Below, one piece after another: positions 1 through 7,920 of a stretch of DNA of 64,000 nt. The position numbers and the translations under genes were made by a program. The notes beneath the pieces are model-generated. The model ran no database searches. It was not told where the DNA came from and saw only the letters and a program-made list of their open reading frames with translations. The first letter of the stretch is position 1; each line of letters starts with the position of its first letter. The DNA is taken from positions 1-64,000 of the forward strand of contig JBEVVR010000018.1 of assembly GCA_040507035.1 (NCBI GenBank), in the 5' to 3' direction. Source of the DNA: Thiodiazotropha sp040507035. GTDB taxonomy: Bacteria; Pseudomonadota; Gammaproteobacteria; Chromatiales; Chromatiaceae.

Positions 1-713
1 AGATCCTCAGCCAGTTTTATCTCCATTTTACACTGCTCGATCGTGGAGTAGCGGCGATCAGGCCGTCGTTCCTGGCGAATCCTCTGTAGCTGCTGGGGAT
101 CAATAGTCAGGCCATAGAGCTTATCTCGATAGGGGATTAGGGGTTTGGGCAGCAGATCATTATTCAGGTCATCATCGGTGAGGGGATAATTTGCCGCGAG
201 CACACTGTGCTGCAGGCCGAGAAAGAGACAGGTGGGTGTCTTGCCGACACGGGATACGCCGATCAGGATCAGATCAGCGGTGGTATAGTTTTTGGTCACA
301 GCCCCGTCATCGTTGTTCAGTGCGAAATTGACCGCATGGATACGCTGGTCATAGGCCCGGTTGTTGTCGGTGGTATGAAAACGGCCCAAGGCATGGGAAG
401 AGGGTAGTTGCAACTCCTCCTCGAGACGGTTGGTGAAGGTCTCGAAAAAATCCATGACCGGAACGTCCAGCTGTTTGAAATAGTCGCGTATTTGCGGATC
501 AACCAGGGTGGTGAAGACTATCGGTTTCTGTTCCGACTCGATAGTCGTCTGATTTATCCGCTCCGCAACCCGCCGTGCCTTTTCAATGCTGTCTATGAAA
601 GGCCAATGGACGGTTTCGTAGCTAAAGCCTTCGAACTGGCTCAGCAGCGACCTGCCCATGGCCTCCACGGTGATACCGGTGTGATCGGCAAGAAAGAAGA
701 TGGTGCGTTTCAA
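1..713 (-). CDS. ppsR: PEP synthase regulatory protein (kinase/pyrophosphorylase), partial
   Basis: Bifunctional regulator that inactivates PEP synthase by ADP-dependent phosphorylation and reactivates it by phosphate-dependent dephosphorylation (DUF299 family). The visible ~237 residues begin MKRTIFFLADHTGIT and include the P-loop-like stretch GVSRVGKTPT. The family is usually about 270 residues, so roughly 30 C-terminal residues lie beyond base 1. I chose the TTG at 713 because homologues begin with MKRT; an in-frame TTG at 728 is the alternative, and there is no ATG. The gene follows ppsA by 25 bases on the same strand, so enzyme and regulator are probably co-transcribed. In E. coli the two genes are divergent. 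Identity is confident; the start is moderately so. Confidence 0.9.
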   Translation of the reverse strand, partial: MKRTIFFLADHTGITVEAMGRSLLSQFEGFSYETVHWPFIDSIEKARRVAERINQTTIESEQKPIVFTTLVDPQIRDYFKQLDVPVMDFFETFTNRLEEELQLPSSHALGRFHTTDNNRAYDQRIHAVNFALNNDDGAVTKNYTTADLILIGVSRVGKTPTCLFLGLQHSVLAANYPLTDDDLNNDLLPKPLIPYRDKLYGLTIDPQQLQRIRQERRPDRRYSTIEQCKMEIKLAED

Positions 714-738
714 GTCGCTACGCCCCAATCAGCTTCAA

Positions 739-3147
739 TCAACTCTCCTGAGCGGCCAGCAGACGCCAGGTGTCGATCACGGTGTCCGGATTGAGCGACA
801 TGCTTTGGATGCCTTGTTGCACCAGCCACTCGGCCAAATCGGGGTAATCGGACGGACCTTGGCCGCAGATACCGACATACTTGCCGGCCTCGTTACAGGC
901 CTGAATCGCCATCTCCAGCATCCGTTTCACTGCAGGATTTCTCTCATCAAAGCTCTTGGCGACGAGACCGGAATCCCGGTCCAGGCCCAGGGTCAATTGG
1001 GTCATATCGTTGGAACCGATGGAGAAGCCGTCGAAATATTGCAGAAACTCCTTGGCCAGTACGGCATTGGAAGGCAATTCGCACATCATGATCACTCTGA
1101 GGCCGTTTTCACCCCGCTTCAGACCGTTCTCTTGCAACAGTTGGACTACCTGGGCGGCCTCATCCAGGGTACGAACAAAGGGGATCATGATCTCGACATT
1201 GTCGAATCCCATCTCCTCACGCACCCTTTTCAGGGCCCTGCACTCGAGTTCGAAACAGGGTCTGAAATTCTCCGAGATGTAGCGTGATGCACCGCGAAAG
1301 CCGATCATCGGATTCTCTTCTTCGGGTTCATAGAGCCTGCCGCCGATGAGGTTCGCATATTCGTTTGATTTAAAATCGGAGGTGCGAACTATGACCGGTT
1401 TTCCGTTGAATGCGGCAGCGAGGGTAGAGATACCCTCTACCAATTTTTCGATATAAAATTCCACCGGACTGGGATAACCATCAATCTGACTCTGTACCTT
1501 TGCCTTGATATCGCTGGGGAGATTGTCGAACTCCATCAACGCCTTGGGATGGACACCTATGGTAGTGTTGATGATGAACTCCAAACGGGCCAGGCCGATG
1601 CCCGCGTTGGGGATGCGACTGAAGGCGAAGGCACGACTCGGGTTAGCCACATTCATCATGATCTTGGCGGGGGGTTCCGGCAGTGCGGTGACATCACCGC
1701 GACTGATGGAGAATTTCAACTGGCCCTCATAGATAAAGCCGTCATCACCCTCGGCGCAGGATACCGTGACCTCCTGACCCTCCACCAGGGTTTCGGTGGC
1801 ATCATGGCAACCGACCACCGCCGGAATGCCCAATTCACGGGCGATAATTGCGGCATGGCAGGTGCGTCCACCCCGGTTGGTGACAATCGCAGAGGCGCGC
1901 TTCATCACCGGTTCCCAATCCGGATCGGTCATGTCGGTGATCAGGACATCGCCCGGCTCCACTTTGGCCATTTCGCTGGCGCTCTGAATCACCTTTGCCA
2001 CGCCGACGCCGATACGCTGACCGATGGCGCGACCCTGGGCCAACACCTTACCCTTCTCTTCCATCTTGAAGCGCTCAACCGACGAGGCGTCGACCCGGCT
2101 CTCCACTGTCTCCGGGCGGGCCTGCAGGATATAGAGCTGACCGTCGCTGCCATCCAGACCCCACTCGATATCCATCGGTCGTTGATAGTGTTGTTCGATG
2201 GTTATCGCCATCTGCGCCAGGCTCTCCACCTGTTCGTTGCTGAGGGAGAACTGACGTCGTTCCGATTCTGTCACATCCACGGTGACCACCCGCTGTTCGG
2301 TGTTCTGACCGTAGACCATCTTGATTGCCTTGCTGCCGAGGTTGCGGCGCAGGATAGCCGGGCGTCCCGCTTCCACGTTCCCTTTGTGCACATAGAACTC
2401 ATCCGGATTCACAGAACCCTGTACCACTGTCTCGCCCAGGCCATAGGAGCTGGTGATGAATACCGCATCCTTGAAACCGGACTCCGTATCCAGGGTAAAC
2501 ATGACTCCCGCAGCGCCGATGTCGGAGCGCACCATGCGCTGAATCCCTGCGGAGAGCGCCACATCCTCATGGGCAAAGCCCTGGTGCACCCGATAGGATA
2601 TAGCCCGATCGTTGTAGAGAGAGGCAAAAACCTCCTTGATTGCGATCATGACGCTGTCCAAACCCTCGACGTTGAGAAAGGTCTCCTGTTGTCCGGCGAA
2701 CGAGGCATCGGGTAGATCTTCAGCGGTTGCCGAGGAGCGTACCGCCACTGACGGCGGATTGTCCGCATCCCCGGTGAGCTGTCTATAGGCATCGATAATT
2801 GCGTTTTCCAGGGTTTCCGGAAAGCTGGATTCAACCACCCATTGGCGTATTGTCTTACCCGCCTCAGCCAGGGCGGTGACATCCTCCACATCGAGGGCCT
2901 TCAATAAGGGATCAATCCGTTCTGCTAGCTTGTTGTGCTGTAAAAACTCGCGAAAGGCATGGGCTGTGGTGGCAAATCCCCCCGGCACACTGACGCCCGC
3001 ATCAGCAAGGCCACTGATCATTTCACCCAGGGATGCATTCTTTCCGCCGACCTGATCCACATCCTGCATCTTCAGATGTTCGAACCAGATGACCTGTTCG
3101 TTCACCGCTTGGCCTCGGTTTTTGGATTGATTGGATGGCTCATTCAT
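739..3147 (-). CDS. ppsA: Phosphoenolpyruvate synthase
   Basis: Converts pyruvate + ATP + water to PEP + AMP + phosphate, the entry from C3 acids into gluconeogenesis; cytoplasmic. The 802-residue product matches the usual ~790. It shows the N-terminal ATP-grasp domain (VGGKNASLGEM, VAVRSSATAEDLPDASFAGQQ), the phosphohistidine swivelling domain with GGRTCHAAIIARELG (His431), and the C-terminal PEP-binding barrel (GSNDMTQLTLGLDRDSG, CGQGPSDYPD). I start at the ATG at 3147 because AGAGG lies about 8 bases upstream and because a longer reading frame (to 3216) would run through the small gene upstream. It is the penultimate gene of the Rnf/pyruvate oxidoreductase unit, followed by its regulator ppsR. 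The context suggests it takes up pyruvate made by the upstream oxidoreductase. Confidence 0.97.
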   Translation of the reverse strand: MNEPSNQSKNRGQAVNEQVIWFEHLKMQDVDQVGGKNASLGEMISGLADAGVSVPGGFATTAHAFREFLQHNKLAERIDPLLKALDVEDVTALAEAGKTIRQWVVESSFPETLENAIIDAYRQLTGDADNPPSVAVRSSATAEDLPDASFAGQQETFLNVEGLDSVMIAIKEVFASLYNDRAISYRVHQGFAHEDVALSAGIQRMVRSDIGAAGVMFTLDTESGFKDAVFITSSYGLGETVVQGSVNPDEFYVHKGNVEAGRPAILRRNLGSKAIKMVYGQNTEQRVVTVDVTESERRQFSLSNEQVESLAQMAITIEQHYQRPMDIEWGLDGSDGQLYILQARPETVESRVDASSVERFKMEEKGKVLAQGRAIGQRIGVGVAKVIQSASEMAKVEPGDVLITDMTDPDWEPVMKRASAIVTNRGGRTCHAAIIARELGIPAVVGCHDATETLVEGQEVTVSCAEGDDGFIYEGQLKFSISRGDVTALPEPPAKIMMNVANPSRAFAFSRIPNAGIGLARLEFIINTTIGVHPKALMEFDNLPSDIKAKVQSQIDGYPSPVEFYIEKLVEGISTLAAAFNGKPVIVRTSDFKSNEYANLIGGRLYEPEEENPMIGFRGASRYISENFRPCFELECRALKRVREEMGFDNVEIMIPFVRTLDEAAQVVQLLQENGLKRGENGLRVIMMCELPSNAVLAKEFLQYFDGFSIGSNDMTQLTLGLDRDSGLVAKSFDERNPAVKRMLEMAIQACNEAGKYVGICGQGPSDYPDLAEWLVQQGIQSMSLNPDTVIDTWRLLAAQES

Positions 3148-3151
3148 TGTT

Positions 3152-3349
3152 TTAACCTCTGAGGTGGTCTCCTTGACGTTGGCAGCTGCTGCCACTACAT
3201 AAACAACTCTTTCCACAACCCGTGCCTTCTTCCCTGGGGGGGCCGAACTCGGGGTGCAGCTTGGCGAAACGCCGCGCGATCGATTGTACGATCAACCAAC
3301 CGAGCAGCAGTATGGGGATGATTATCATGGCGATTAGATAGTCTATCAC
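3152..3349 (-). CDS. Small cysteine-rich membrane protein, possible Rnf maturation factor
   Basis: A 65-residue protein starting at GTG 3349, with GGAGG about 8 bases upstream inside the end of rnfA, and stopping 4 bases before the ppsA ATG. Residues ~4-25 are a single membrane segment (MIIIPILLLGWLIVQ), followed by a basic stretch and a tail with four cysteines at positions 45, 49, 51 and 56 (GCGKSCLCSGSSC). The size, topology and cysteine tail recall NqrM (DUF539), the factor needed to assemble the iron site between NqrD and NqrE. RnfA and RnfE are homologues of that pair. The residue pattern is not a clear NqrM match, so function is inference from position and shape. The gene is easily missed because a longer out-of-context ATG frame overlaps rnfA. 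Confidence 0.72.
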   Translation of the reverse strand: MIDYLIAMIIIPILLLGWLIVQSIARRFAKLHPEFGPPREEGTGCGKSCLCSGSSCQRQGDHLRG

Positions 3350-3353
3350 TCTC

Positions 3354-3935
3354 TTAGCCTCCAAGTCCGGCAAACCCCATGAAGGAGAGCGACAGCAATC
3401 CACCAAGGATCAGGCTGACCGCGGCTCCCTGAGTGATGCTGGGCATGGTCGAGAGTTCCAGTTTTTCCCGCAGGCCGGCCATCAGCAGGATGGCCAGCAT
3501 GAAGCCGGTGCCGGCACCCAGGGCGTAGACCAGTGATTGCAGGAAGTCATACTCTTTGAAGGTCTGGAACAGGGCCAGGCCGAGGATGGCGCAGTTGGTG
3601 GTGATCAGCGGCAGAAAGATGCCCAGGGAGCGGAACAGTCCCGGGGTGAACTTCTTTAGGGTCATCTCCACCAGTTGTACCGCGCTGGCAATGACAGCGA
3701 TATAGGCGATCAAGCGCAGGAACTCGATCTCGAAGGTCACCAGAACAACATTGATAAGGTAGGCGCAGACTGAACTGACCAGCATCACGAACATGGTTGC
3801 AAGCCCCATGGGCAGCGCAGTGTTGAGTTTTCCGGAAACACCGAGAAATGGGCATAGACCGAGAAACAGCGCGAGCACGAAATTATTCGCCAGCACCGCG
3901 TTTAGGAATATGAAGCTGAGTGTTTCATTACCCAT
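3354..3935 (-). CDS. rnfA: Rnf complex membrane subunit RnfA (RsxA)
   Basis: Six-helix integral membrane subunit of the ion-translocating ferredoxin:NAD oxidoreductase. The 193 residues match family length. Two conserved cysteines are visible, in FLGLCPFLGV and ITTNCAILGLAL; with the matching pair in RnfE they are expected to hold the membrane-embedded [2Fe-2S] cluster. A good Shine-Dalgarno (GGAGGG) precedes the ATG at 3935. It is the last of the rnfCDGEA run, separated from rnfE by a palindromic repeat of about 125 bases, and followed after 4 bases by the small cysteine-rich gene. The subunit order B-(por)-C-D-G-E-A differs from the ABCDGE order of E. coli. Confidence 0.97.
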   Translation of the reverse strand: MGNETLSFIFLNAVLANNFVLALFLGLCPFLGVSGKLNTALPMGLATMFVMLVSSVCAYLINVVLVTFEIEFLRLIAYIAVIASAVQLVEMTLKKFTPGLFRSLGIFLPLITTNCAILGLALFQTFKEYDFLQSLVYALGAGTGFMLAILLMAGLREKLELSTMPSITQGAAVSLILGGLLSLSFMGFAGLGG

Positions 3936-3960
3936 TGTTATTCGCCCTCCGGGCTGGGGA

Positions 3961-4085
3961 ATTTTGATTTTTGAATTTTGAATTATGAATTGACGAGCGA
4001 GCTGCGCTCGCGTTGTGTTCTAAAATAGGCGTGCGCGAAGCGCACACCCCGAATTCAAAATTCAAAATTAAAGATTCAAAATTAA
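3961..4085. repeat. Intercistronic palindromic repeat, copy A
   Basis: About 125 bases between rnfE and rnfA. The outer arms are A/T-rich and made of tandem gaattttgaatt-type words that pair with attcaaaattcaaaatt at the other end. Inside sit two GC-rich hairpins, cgagcTGcgctcg and gtgcgcgAagcgcac. The same arms and the same two hairpins, in the same order, occur at 56197-56316. Both copies begin directly at the stop codon of the upstream minus-strand gene (TGATTAAT), inside an apparent operon. The likely roles are a small non-autonomous mobile element or an mRNA processing/stability element. Confidence 0.8.
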
Positions 4086-4730
4086 TCATCTCGTTTCCGC
4101 CGCAGTTTCCAAATCCGCCCGCTCTTTCCTCTGCTTAATCCACTCAAACAACAGTAACCAGGCACCAAGAACGAGAAAGCCGCCGGGTGGCAGCAGCATC
4201 ACCACCCAGGGTTCGAAACGGGGTCCGAAGAGATCCACTCCGAACAGGGTGCCGGCACCCAGGATCTCCCGTACCACACCCAGGCAGAGCAGGGCGAAGG
4301 TGAAGCCAATACCCATTCCAATGCCATTCACCACGGCCTTCAGCGGCCGGTTTCTCGAGGCGTAGGCCTCGGCACGTCCAAGGATCATACAGTTGACCAC
4401 AATCAGCTGGATGAAGGCGCCCAAGGCGTTGTAGAGATCCAGGGAGATGGCCTGGATGGCGTAATCGACGATGGTGACAAAGGTGGCGATGATCACGATA
4501 TAGGTGGCGATTCTGACCTGCTTCGGTATGTTGTGGCGGAGCAGGGATATCAGGGTGCCGGAGGCAAGCAGGACAAAGGTGGTGGCGAGTCCCATGGCCA
4601 GGGCATTGATCGCCGAGTTGGTCACCGCGAGCACGGGACACATTCCCAACAGCATGACGAATACCGGATTTTCCCGCCACAATCCTTCACTGAATGTATC
4701 CCAGGTGATGGTGGTGTTCTCTTTAGTCAT
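4086..4730 (-). CDS. rnfE: Rnf complex membrane subunit RnfE (RsxE)
   Basis: Integral membrane subunit paired with RnfA in the ion-pumping core. The 214 residues show six hydrophobic segments and the two conserved cysteines in LLGMCPVLAV and VVNCMILGRAEAYASRN, expected to ligate the shared iron-sulfur centre with RnfA. The C-terminus is charged and cytoplasmic (EWIKQRKERADLETAAETR). The start overlaps the end of rnfG by 8 bases, which indicates translational coupling. A repeat element begins right at the stop codon, so expression of rnfA relative to rnfE may be adjusted there. Confidence 0.97.
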   Translation of the reverse strand: MTKENTTITWDTFSEGLWRENPVFVMLLGMCPVLAVTNSAINALAMGLATTFVLLASGTLISLLRHNIPKQVRIATYIVIIATFVTIVDYAIQAISLDLYNALGAFIQLIVVNCMILGRAEAYASRNRPLKAVVNGIGMGIGFTFALLCLGVVREILGAGTLFGVDLFGPRFEPWVVMLLPPGGFLVLGAWLLLFEWIKQRKERADLETAAETR

Positions 4731-5442
4731 CGGCGACCTCGTTCTGCTGCGGCAGTTCAGGTGGCTGTTTCAACTGTTGCAGATGGGGCAGGAGATCGGG
4801 CAGCAGCTGTTTGGCCGACTGATTGATCGCCTTGCCCACCGCTTTTGACGAGATGGTGGCCCCGGAGATGGCATCGATCTCCCAGGGATTCTGCTTGCTG
4901 CCGGCCTTGACGGTGACGATCTCATTGGCCAGGGTTGTGCCATCGGCGCTGAGGCGGGCATCCAGGGCCTCGAAGTTGGCGACGAAGTTGGCGTCGGTGA
5001 TGATCTTGTCGCCCAGGCCGGGAGTTTCGGCGAGTTTCAGCACCTTCATACCGCGAATACACTCACAGCTGGGGTCATAGCCATAGAGTATGTGGATCAT
5101 GTCCGCATACCCCTGGGCCGCTGCCTTTGCCGCAATCCCCTTCAACTCTCCCTGTTGATTGTATCCGGCGTAGATCAGAATACCCTCGGCTGGGTTTTCC
5201 TCGGTGACCGGGGTGAGGCCTTGGTCATTGATTACAAAATCCCTGCGTATGCCGGAATTGGGAATGACTTCGAACACCGCCGCCTCTATCGCCCGGCGTT
5301 GGTTCTCCGCGATGATCGGTTTGGTCAACTGATAGGTGAGTACCACCAGAAAGCCGGAGAGCATGGCGATTCCCATCAGGGTTCGAATCATCTTTGCTGC
5401 GGGTGTCGCCGGGGGCAGGGCTTGAGCTTCAGGGGTACTCAT
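4723..5442 (-). CDS. rnfG: Rnf complex FMN-binding subunit RnfG (RsxG)
   Basis: Membrane-anchored, periplasm-facing flavoprotein subunit. It has 239 residues with an N-terminal membrane helix (residues ~18-40, MIRTLMGIAMLSGFLVVL) and an FMN-binding domain. The covalent-FMN motif is visible as DAISGATISSKAV; the threonine would carry FMN through a phosphoester bond made by ApbE. No apbE lies in this window. The start overlaps the rnfD stop by 4 bases (ATGA). The C-terminal tail is rich in Gln, Leu and Pro (LLPHLQQLKQPPELPQQ), longer than in E. coli RsxG. Confidence 0.96.
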   Translation of the reverse strand: MSTPEAQALPPATPAAKMIRTLMGIAMLSGFLVVLTYQLTKPIIAENQRRAIEAAVFEVIPNSGIRRDFVINDQGLTPVTEENPAEGILIYAGYNQQGELKGIAAKAAAQGYADMIHILYGYDPSCECIRGMKVLKLAETPGLGDKIITDANFVANFEALDARLSADGTTLANEIVTVKAGSKQNPWEIDAISGATISSKAVGKAINQSAKQLLPDLLPHLQQLKQPPELPQQNEVADD

Positions 5443-6485
5443 TTACCTGTCCTCTGCTCGCCGAAAACACGGGGTTGGGTTATCTGGTCGATCAGGGGTG
5501 TGGCCGCGTTGCCGAGCAGGATGGCATACATCACACCCTCGGTGAGGCCGCCGAAGAGGCGAATGATCACGGTTATGATGCCAATCATCAGTCCGTAGAT
5601 GATGATGCCCAGGGGGGTGACCGGAGAGCCGACCATATCACTCGCCATAAACCAGGCCCCCAGCATAAGACCGCCGGAACAGAGGACGAACAGGGGATCG
5701 GGATAGCGTGCCGGATCGATGAGGAAAAAGATCCCCGCCGTGGCCGCGGCGCCCAGCATCACCATCAACGGAATTCGCCAGTCGAGCATTTTACGAGCGG
5801 CGAGGTAGATTCCGCAGATCAGGATCAGCAGAGCCGAGGTTTCGCCGGCGGATCCGGCGGTGGTGCCCAGCAGCATATCGAGGATATCGGTCTGTATCCC
5901 CTCGAACTTCTGCAACGCCAGTGGTGTGGCACCGCTGAAGGCGTCCACCTTGACCATCTCCACCCAATCGTTTAACGAAGGGGGCTGAAGGAACGGGGGG
6001 GTCAGCGTGGTGGGTACGAACTGGCTGAAGCGTGCCTCAAAAAAAGCGGGTGTCCAGGTGGTAATGGCAACCGGGAAGGCCGCTTGTACAAAAGCGCGGC
6101 CAATCAACGCCGGATTCATGGCATTCATCCCCAGGCCGCCGAACAAGGCCTTGCCGAGGGCAATCGCGATGAAACCGGCAACGGCGCCCATCCAGAGGGG
6201 AAAGCCCGGTGGCAGGGTCAATGCCAACAACAGGCCCGTTATGGTGGCCGACCAGTCGCCGAGACTGTTGGCTTCACCGCTGAGGCGATTGAAAAGGCGC
6301 TCGGTCAAGAGGCAGGTGAGGGTCACCACGATCAACAGGGCAAGGGCGCTGAGGCCGAACTGCCAGATGGTGAAGAGCGAAATCGGGATTAGGGCATAGA
6401 CCACATTGCGCATGATCTTGACCACATCTCCCCCGGCATGGGCGTGGGGTGAGGTACGCAACTCTATGGTGGGTTTCTTACTCAT
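5439..6485 (-). CDS. rnfD: Rnf complex membrane subunit RnfD (RsxD)
   Basis: Polytopic membrane subunit with covalently bound FMN and a role in ion translocation. I begin at the ATG at 6485 (MSKKPTIELRTSPHAHAGG, 348 residues) because this matches the family N-terminus and forms an ATGA overlap with the rnfC stop; a longer frame to 6575 would run into rnfC. The FMN attachment motif appears as VDAFSGATPLAL, with the threonine as attachment site. The TSPH/H...G signature near the N-terminus and about nine hydrophobic segments fit RnfD/NqrB. Confidence 0.97.
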   Translation of the reverse strand: MSKKPTIELRTSPHAHAGGDVVKIMRNVVYALIPISLFTIWQFGLSALALLIVVTLTCLLTERLFNRLSGEANSLGDWSATITGLLLALTLPPGFPLWMGAVAGFIAIALGKALFGGLGMNAMNPALIGRAFVQAAFPVAITTWTPAFFEARFSQFVPTTLTPPFLQPPSLNDWVEMVKVDAFSGATPLALQKFEGIQTDILDMLLGTTAGSAGETSALLILICGIYLAARKMLDWRIPLMVMLGAAATAGIFFLIDPARYPDPLFVLCSGGLMLGAWFMASDMVGSPVTPLGIIIYGLMIGIITVIIRLFGGLTEGVMYAILLGNAATPLIDQITQPRVFGEQRTGK

Positions 6486-7822
6486 GCGGCCTGCTCTCTG
6501 TTGATCGCCTTGGAGATCCTGAAGTATTGTACAAGGGGGATGTTGGAAGGGCAGACGTAGGAACAGCAGCCGCATTCGAAACAGTCATTCAGATGGTAGT
6601 CCTGCGCCATCTCTTCATATTTACGTTTTGCCGCCAACAGTCCAAGCATAGAGGGATTGAGATGCATCGGACAGGCCTTGACGCAGCGCGCACAGCGGAT
6701 GCAGGGCCAGATTTTCTGGCTCTCATCCTCGATGGAGGGCTCGTTCAGCACCAAAAGCCCCGATGTGCCTTTGGTGATGGGGGTATCCATGGCGGAGACA
6801 GCGGGGCCCATCATCGGGCCGCCGAGAACGAACTCGGTGCGTGAACCTTCATAACCGGCCTGTTCAAGGATATGGCGGATCGGTGTTCCCAGCGGTACCA
6901 GATAGTTGCCCGGTTTGAGAATCCCGGGACCGGCTACGGTTATCACCCGCTCGATCAATCCCTGCCCCTGAGGCAGCAGTTGACCCAGAAATGCCAGGGT
7001 ACCCACATTATTGACCACCACACCGACATCAGCCGGCAGACCGCCTGTAGGGACCTCCCGGTTGAGCAGTGACTTGATCAACATCTTTTCCGAGCCTTGA
7101 GGATATTTGGTTTCAACCACCTCCACGCGGATTGCGCTGCCCTTGGAGAGATTGTTGCGCAGCACCTCGACGGCATCCATCTTGTTGTCTTCGATACCGA
7201 TGATGGCCTGGTTGGTGTTCGAGGCCTGCATGGCATAACGAATGCCCCGGAGCAGCGCCTTGGGGTATTCCAGCATCATACGATGGTCGCAGGTCAGATA
7301 GGGCTCACATTCGCAGCCGTTGACGATCAGGGTGTCGACCTGCTTGTCCTGGGGGATGGTCAGTTTCATGTGCGACGGGAAGGCCGCACCACCGAGCCCC
7401 ACCATGCCACTATCCTGGATCGCCTGGAGAATCTCCTGCTGACTGAGTTCACTCATCTCCCGGGGTTGGCCCCACAACACCTCCTGGGTGGAGCCCTCAT
7501 AGACATCGAGGACGATTGAGGTGGACTTGGGACCCTTGGGAGTTGGCATCAACTCGAGGTCACGGACCCGGCCGGTGGCCGGTGCATGCAGGGGTACCGA
7601 AAAGTTACCGTCCGCCTTGGCGATCGGTTCACCCCGTACCACCTCCTGGCCCTTCTTCACCAGCGGGATCGCCGGCTTGCCGATATGCTGATCCAGCGGC
7701 AGCACCAGTTGTGACGGGAAGGCAAGCCGCCGGATCGGCTTGTCCGCGGTATCCTTGTGATAGGGCGGATGGATGCCGTGGGTAAAGCTTTTCAGCCCAA
7801 ACAACAGGTTGAGAAGTCCCAT
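6482..7822 (-). CDS. rnfC: Rnf complex NADH/ferredoxin-side subunit RnfC (RsxC)
   Basis: Cytoplasmic peripheral subunit with the NAD(H) and FMN-binding domain plus two [4Fe-4S] clusters. The 446 residues contain GGAAFPSHMKL near residue 145, a glycine-rich FMN/NAD region, and two ferredoxin motifs near the C-terminus, CIRCARCVKACP and CFECGCCSYVCP. It is close to the short RnfC type (~450) and lacks the long alanine/lysine-rich tail that makes E. coli RsxC about 740 residues. It follows the pyruvate oxidoreductase gene after a gap of about 98 bases that contains a strong hairpin. Confidence 0.97.
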   Translation of the reverse strand: MGLLNLLFGLKSFTHGIHPPYHKDTADKPIRRLAFPSQLVLPLDQHIGKPAIPLVKKGQEVVRGEPIAKADGNFSVPLHAPATGRVRDLELMPTPKGPKSTSIVLDVYEGSTQEVLWGQPREMSELSQQEILQAIQDSGMVGLGGAAFPSHMKLTIPQDKQVDTLIVNGCECEPYLTCDHRMMLEYPKALLRGIRYAMQASNTNQAIIGIEDNKMDAVEVLRNNLSKGSAIRVEVVETKYPQGSEKMLIKSLLNREVPTGGLPADVGVVVNNVGTLAFLGQLLPQGQGLIERVITVAGPGILKPGNYLVPLGTPIRHILEQAGYEGSRTEFVLGGPMMGPAVSAMDTPITKGTSGLLVLNEPSIEDESQKIWPCIRCARCVKACPMHLNPSMLGLLAAKRKYEEMAQDYHLNDCFECGCCSYVCPSNIPLVQYFRISKAINREQAA

Positions 7823-7843
7823 AATGCTCAGACTCGGTTATCG

Positions 7844-7869
7844 GGCGGGTCCGCGTTCGCAGACCCGCC
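7844..7869 (-). promoter_or_regulatory. Intercistronic hairpin between por and rnfC
   Basis: Perfect 8 bp inverted repeat, GGCGGGTC paired with GACCCGCC around a 10-base loop, in the 98-base gap between the pyruvate oxidoreductase stop and rnfC. There is no T-run, so a full terminator is unlikely. A partial terminator or an mRNA-stability hairpin would fit a gap between genes whose products are needed in different amounts. Confidence 0.6.
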
Positions 7870-7920
7870 AGTGTGAAATGAAGCGTGTTGTTGCAGCCAT
7901 CATTGCTCTTGTCAGCGTGC

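Noticed and set aside
1549..2715. A 388-residue plus-strand frame opposite ppsA
   Set aside because: Mirror of the conserved PEP synthase coding sequence; composition is typical of antisense frames.
3152..3406. Longer 84-residue version of the small gene, starting within rnfA
   Set aside because: The GTG at 3349 has a well-spaced GGAGG and avoids a 53-base overlap with rnfA; the extra residues are out-of-frame rnfA sequence.
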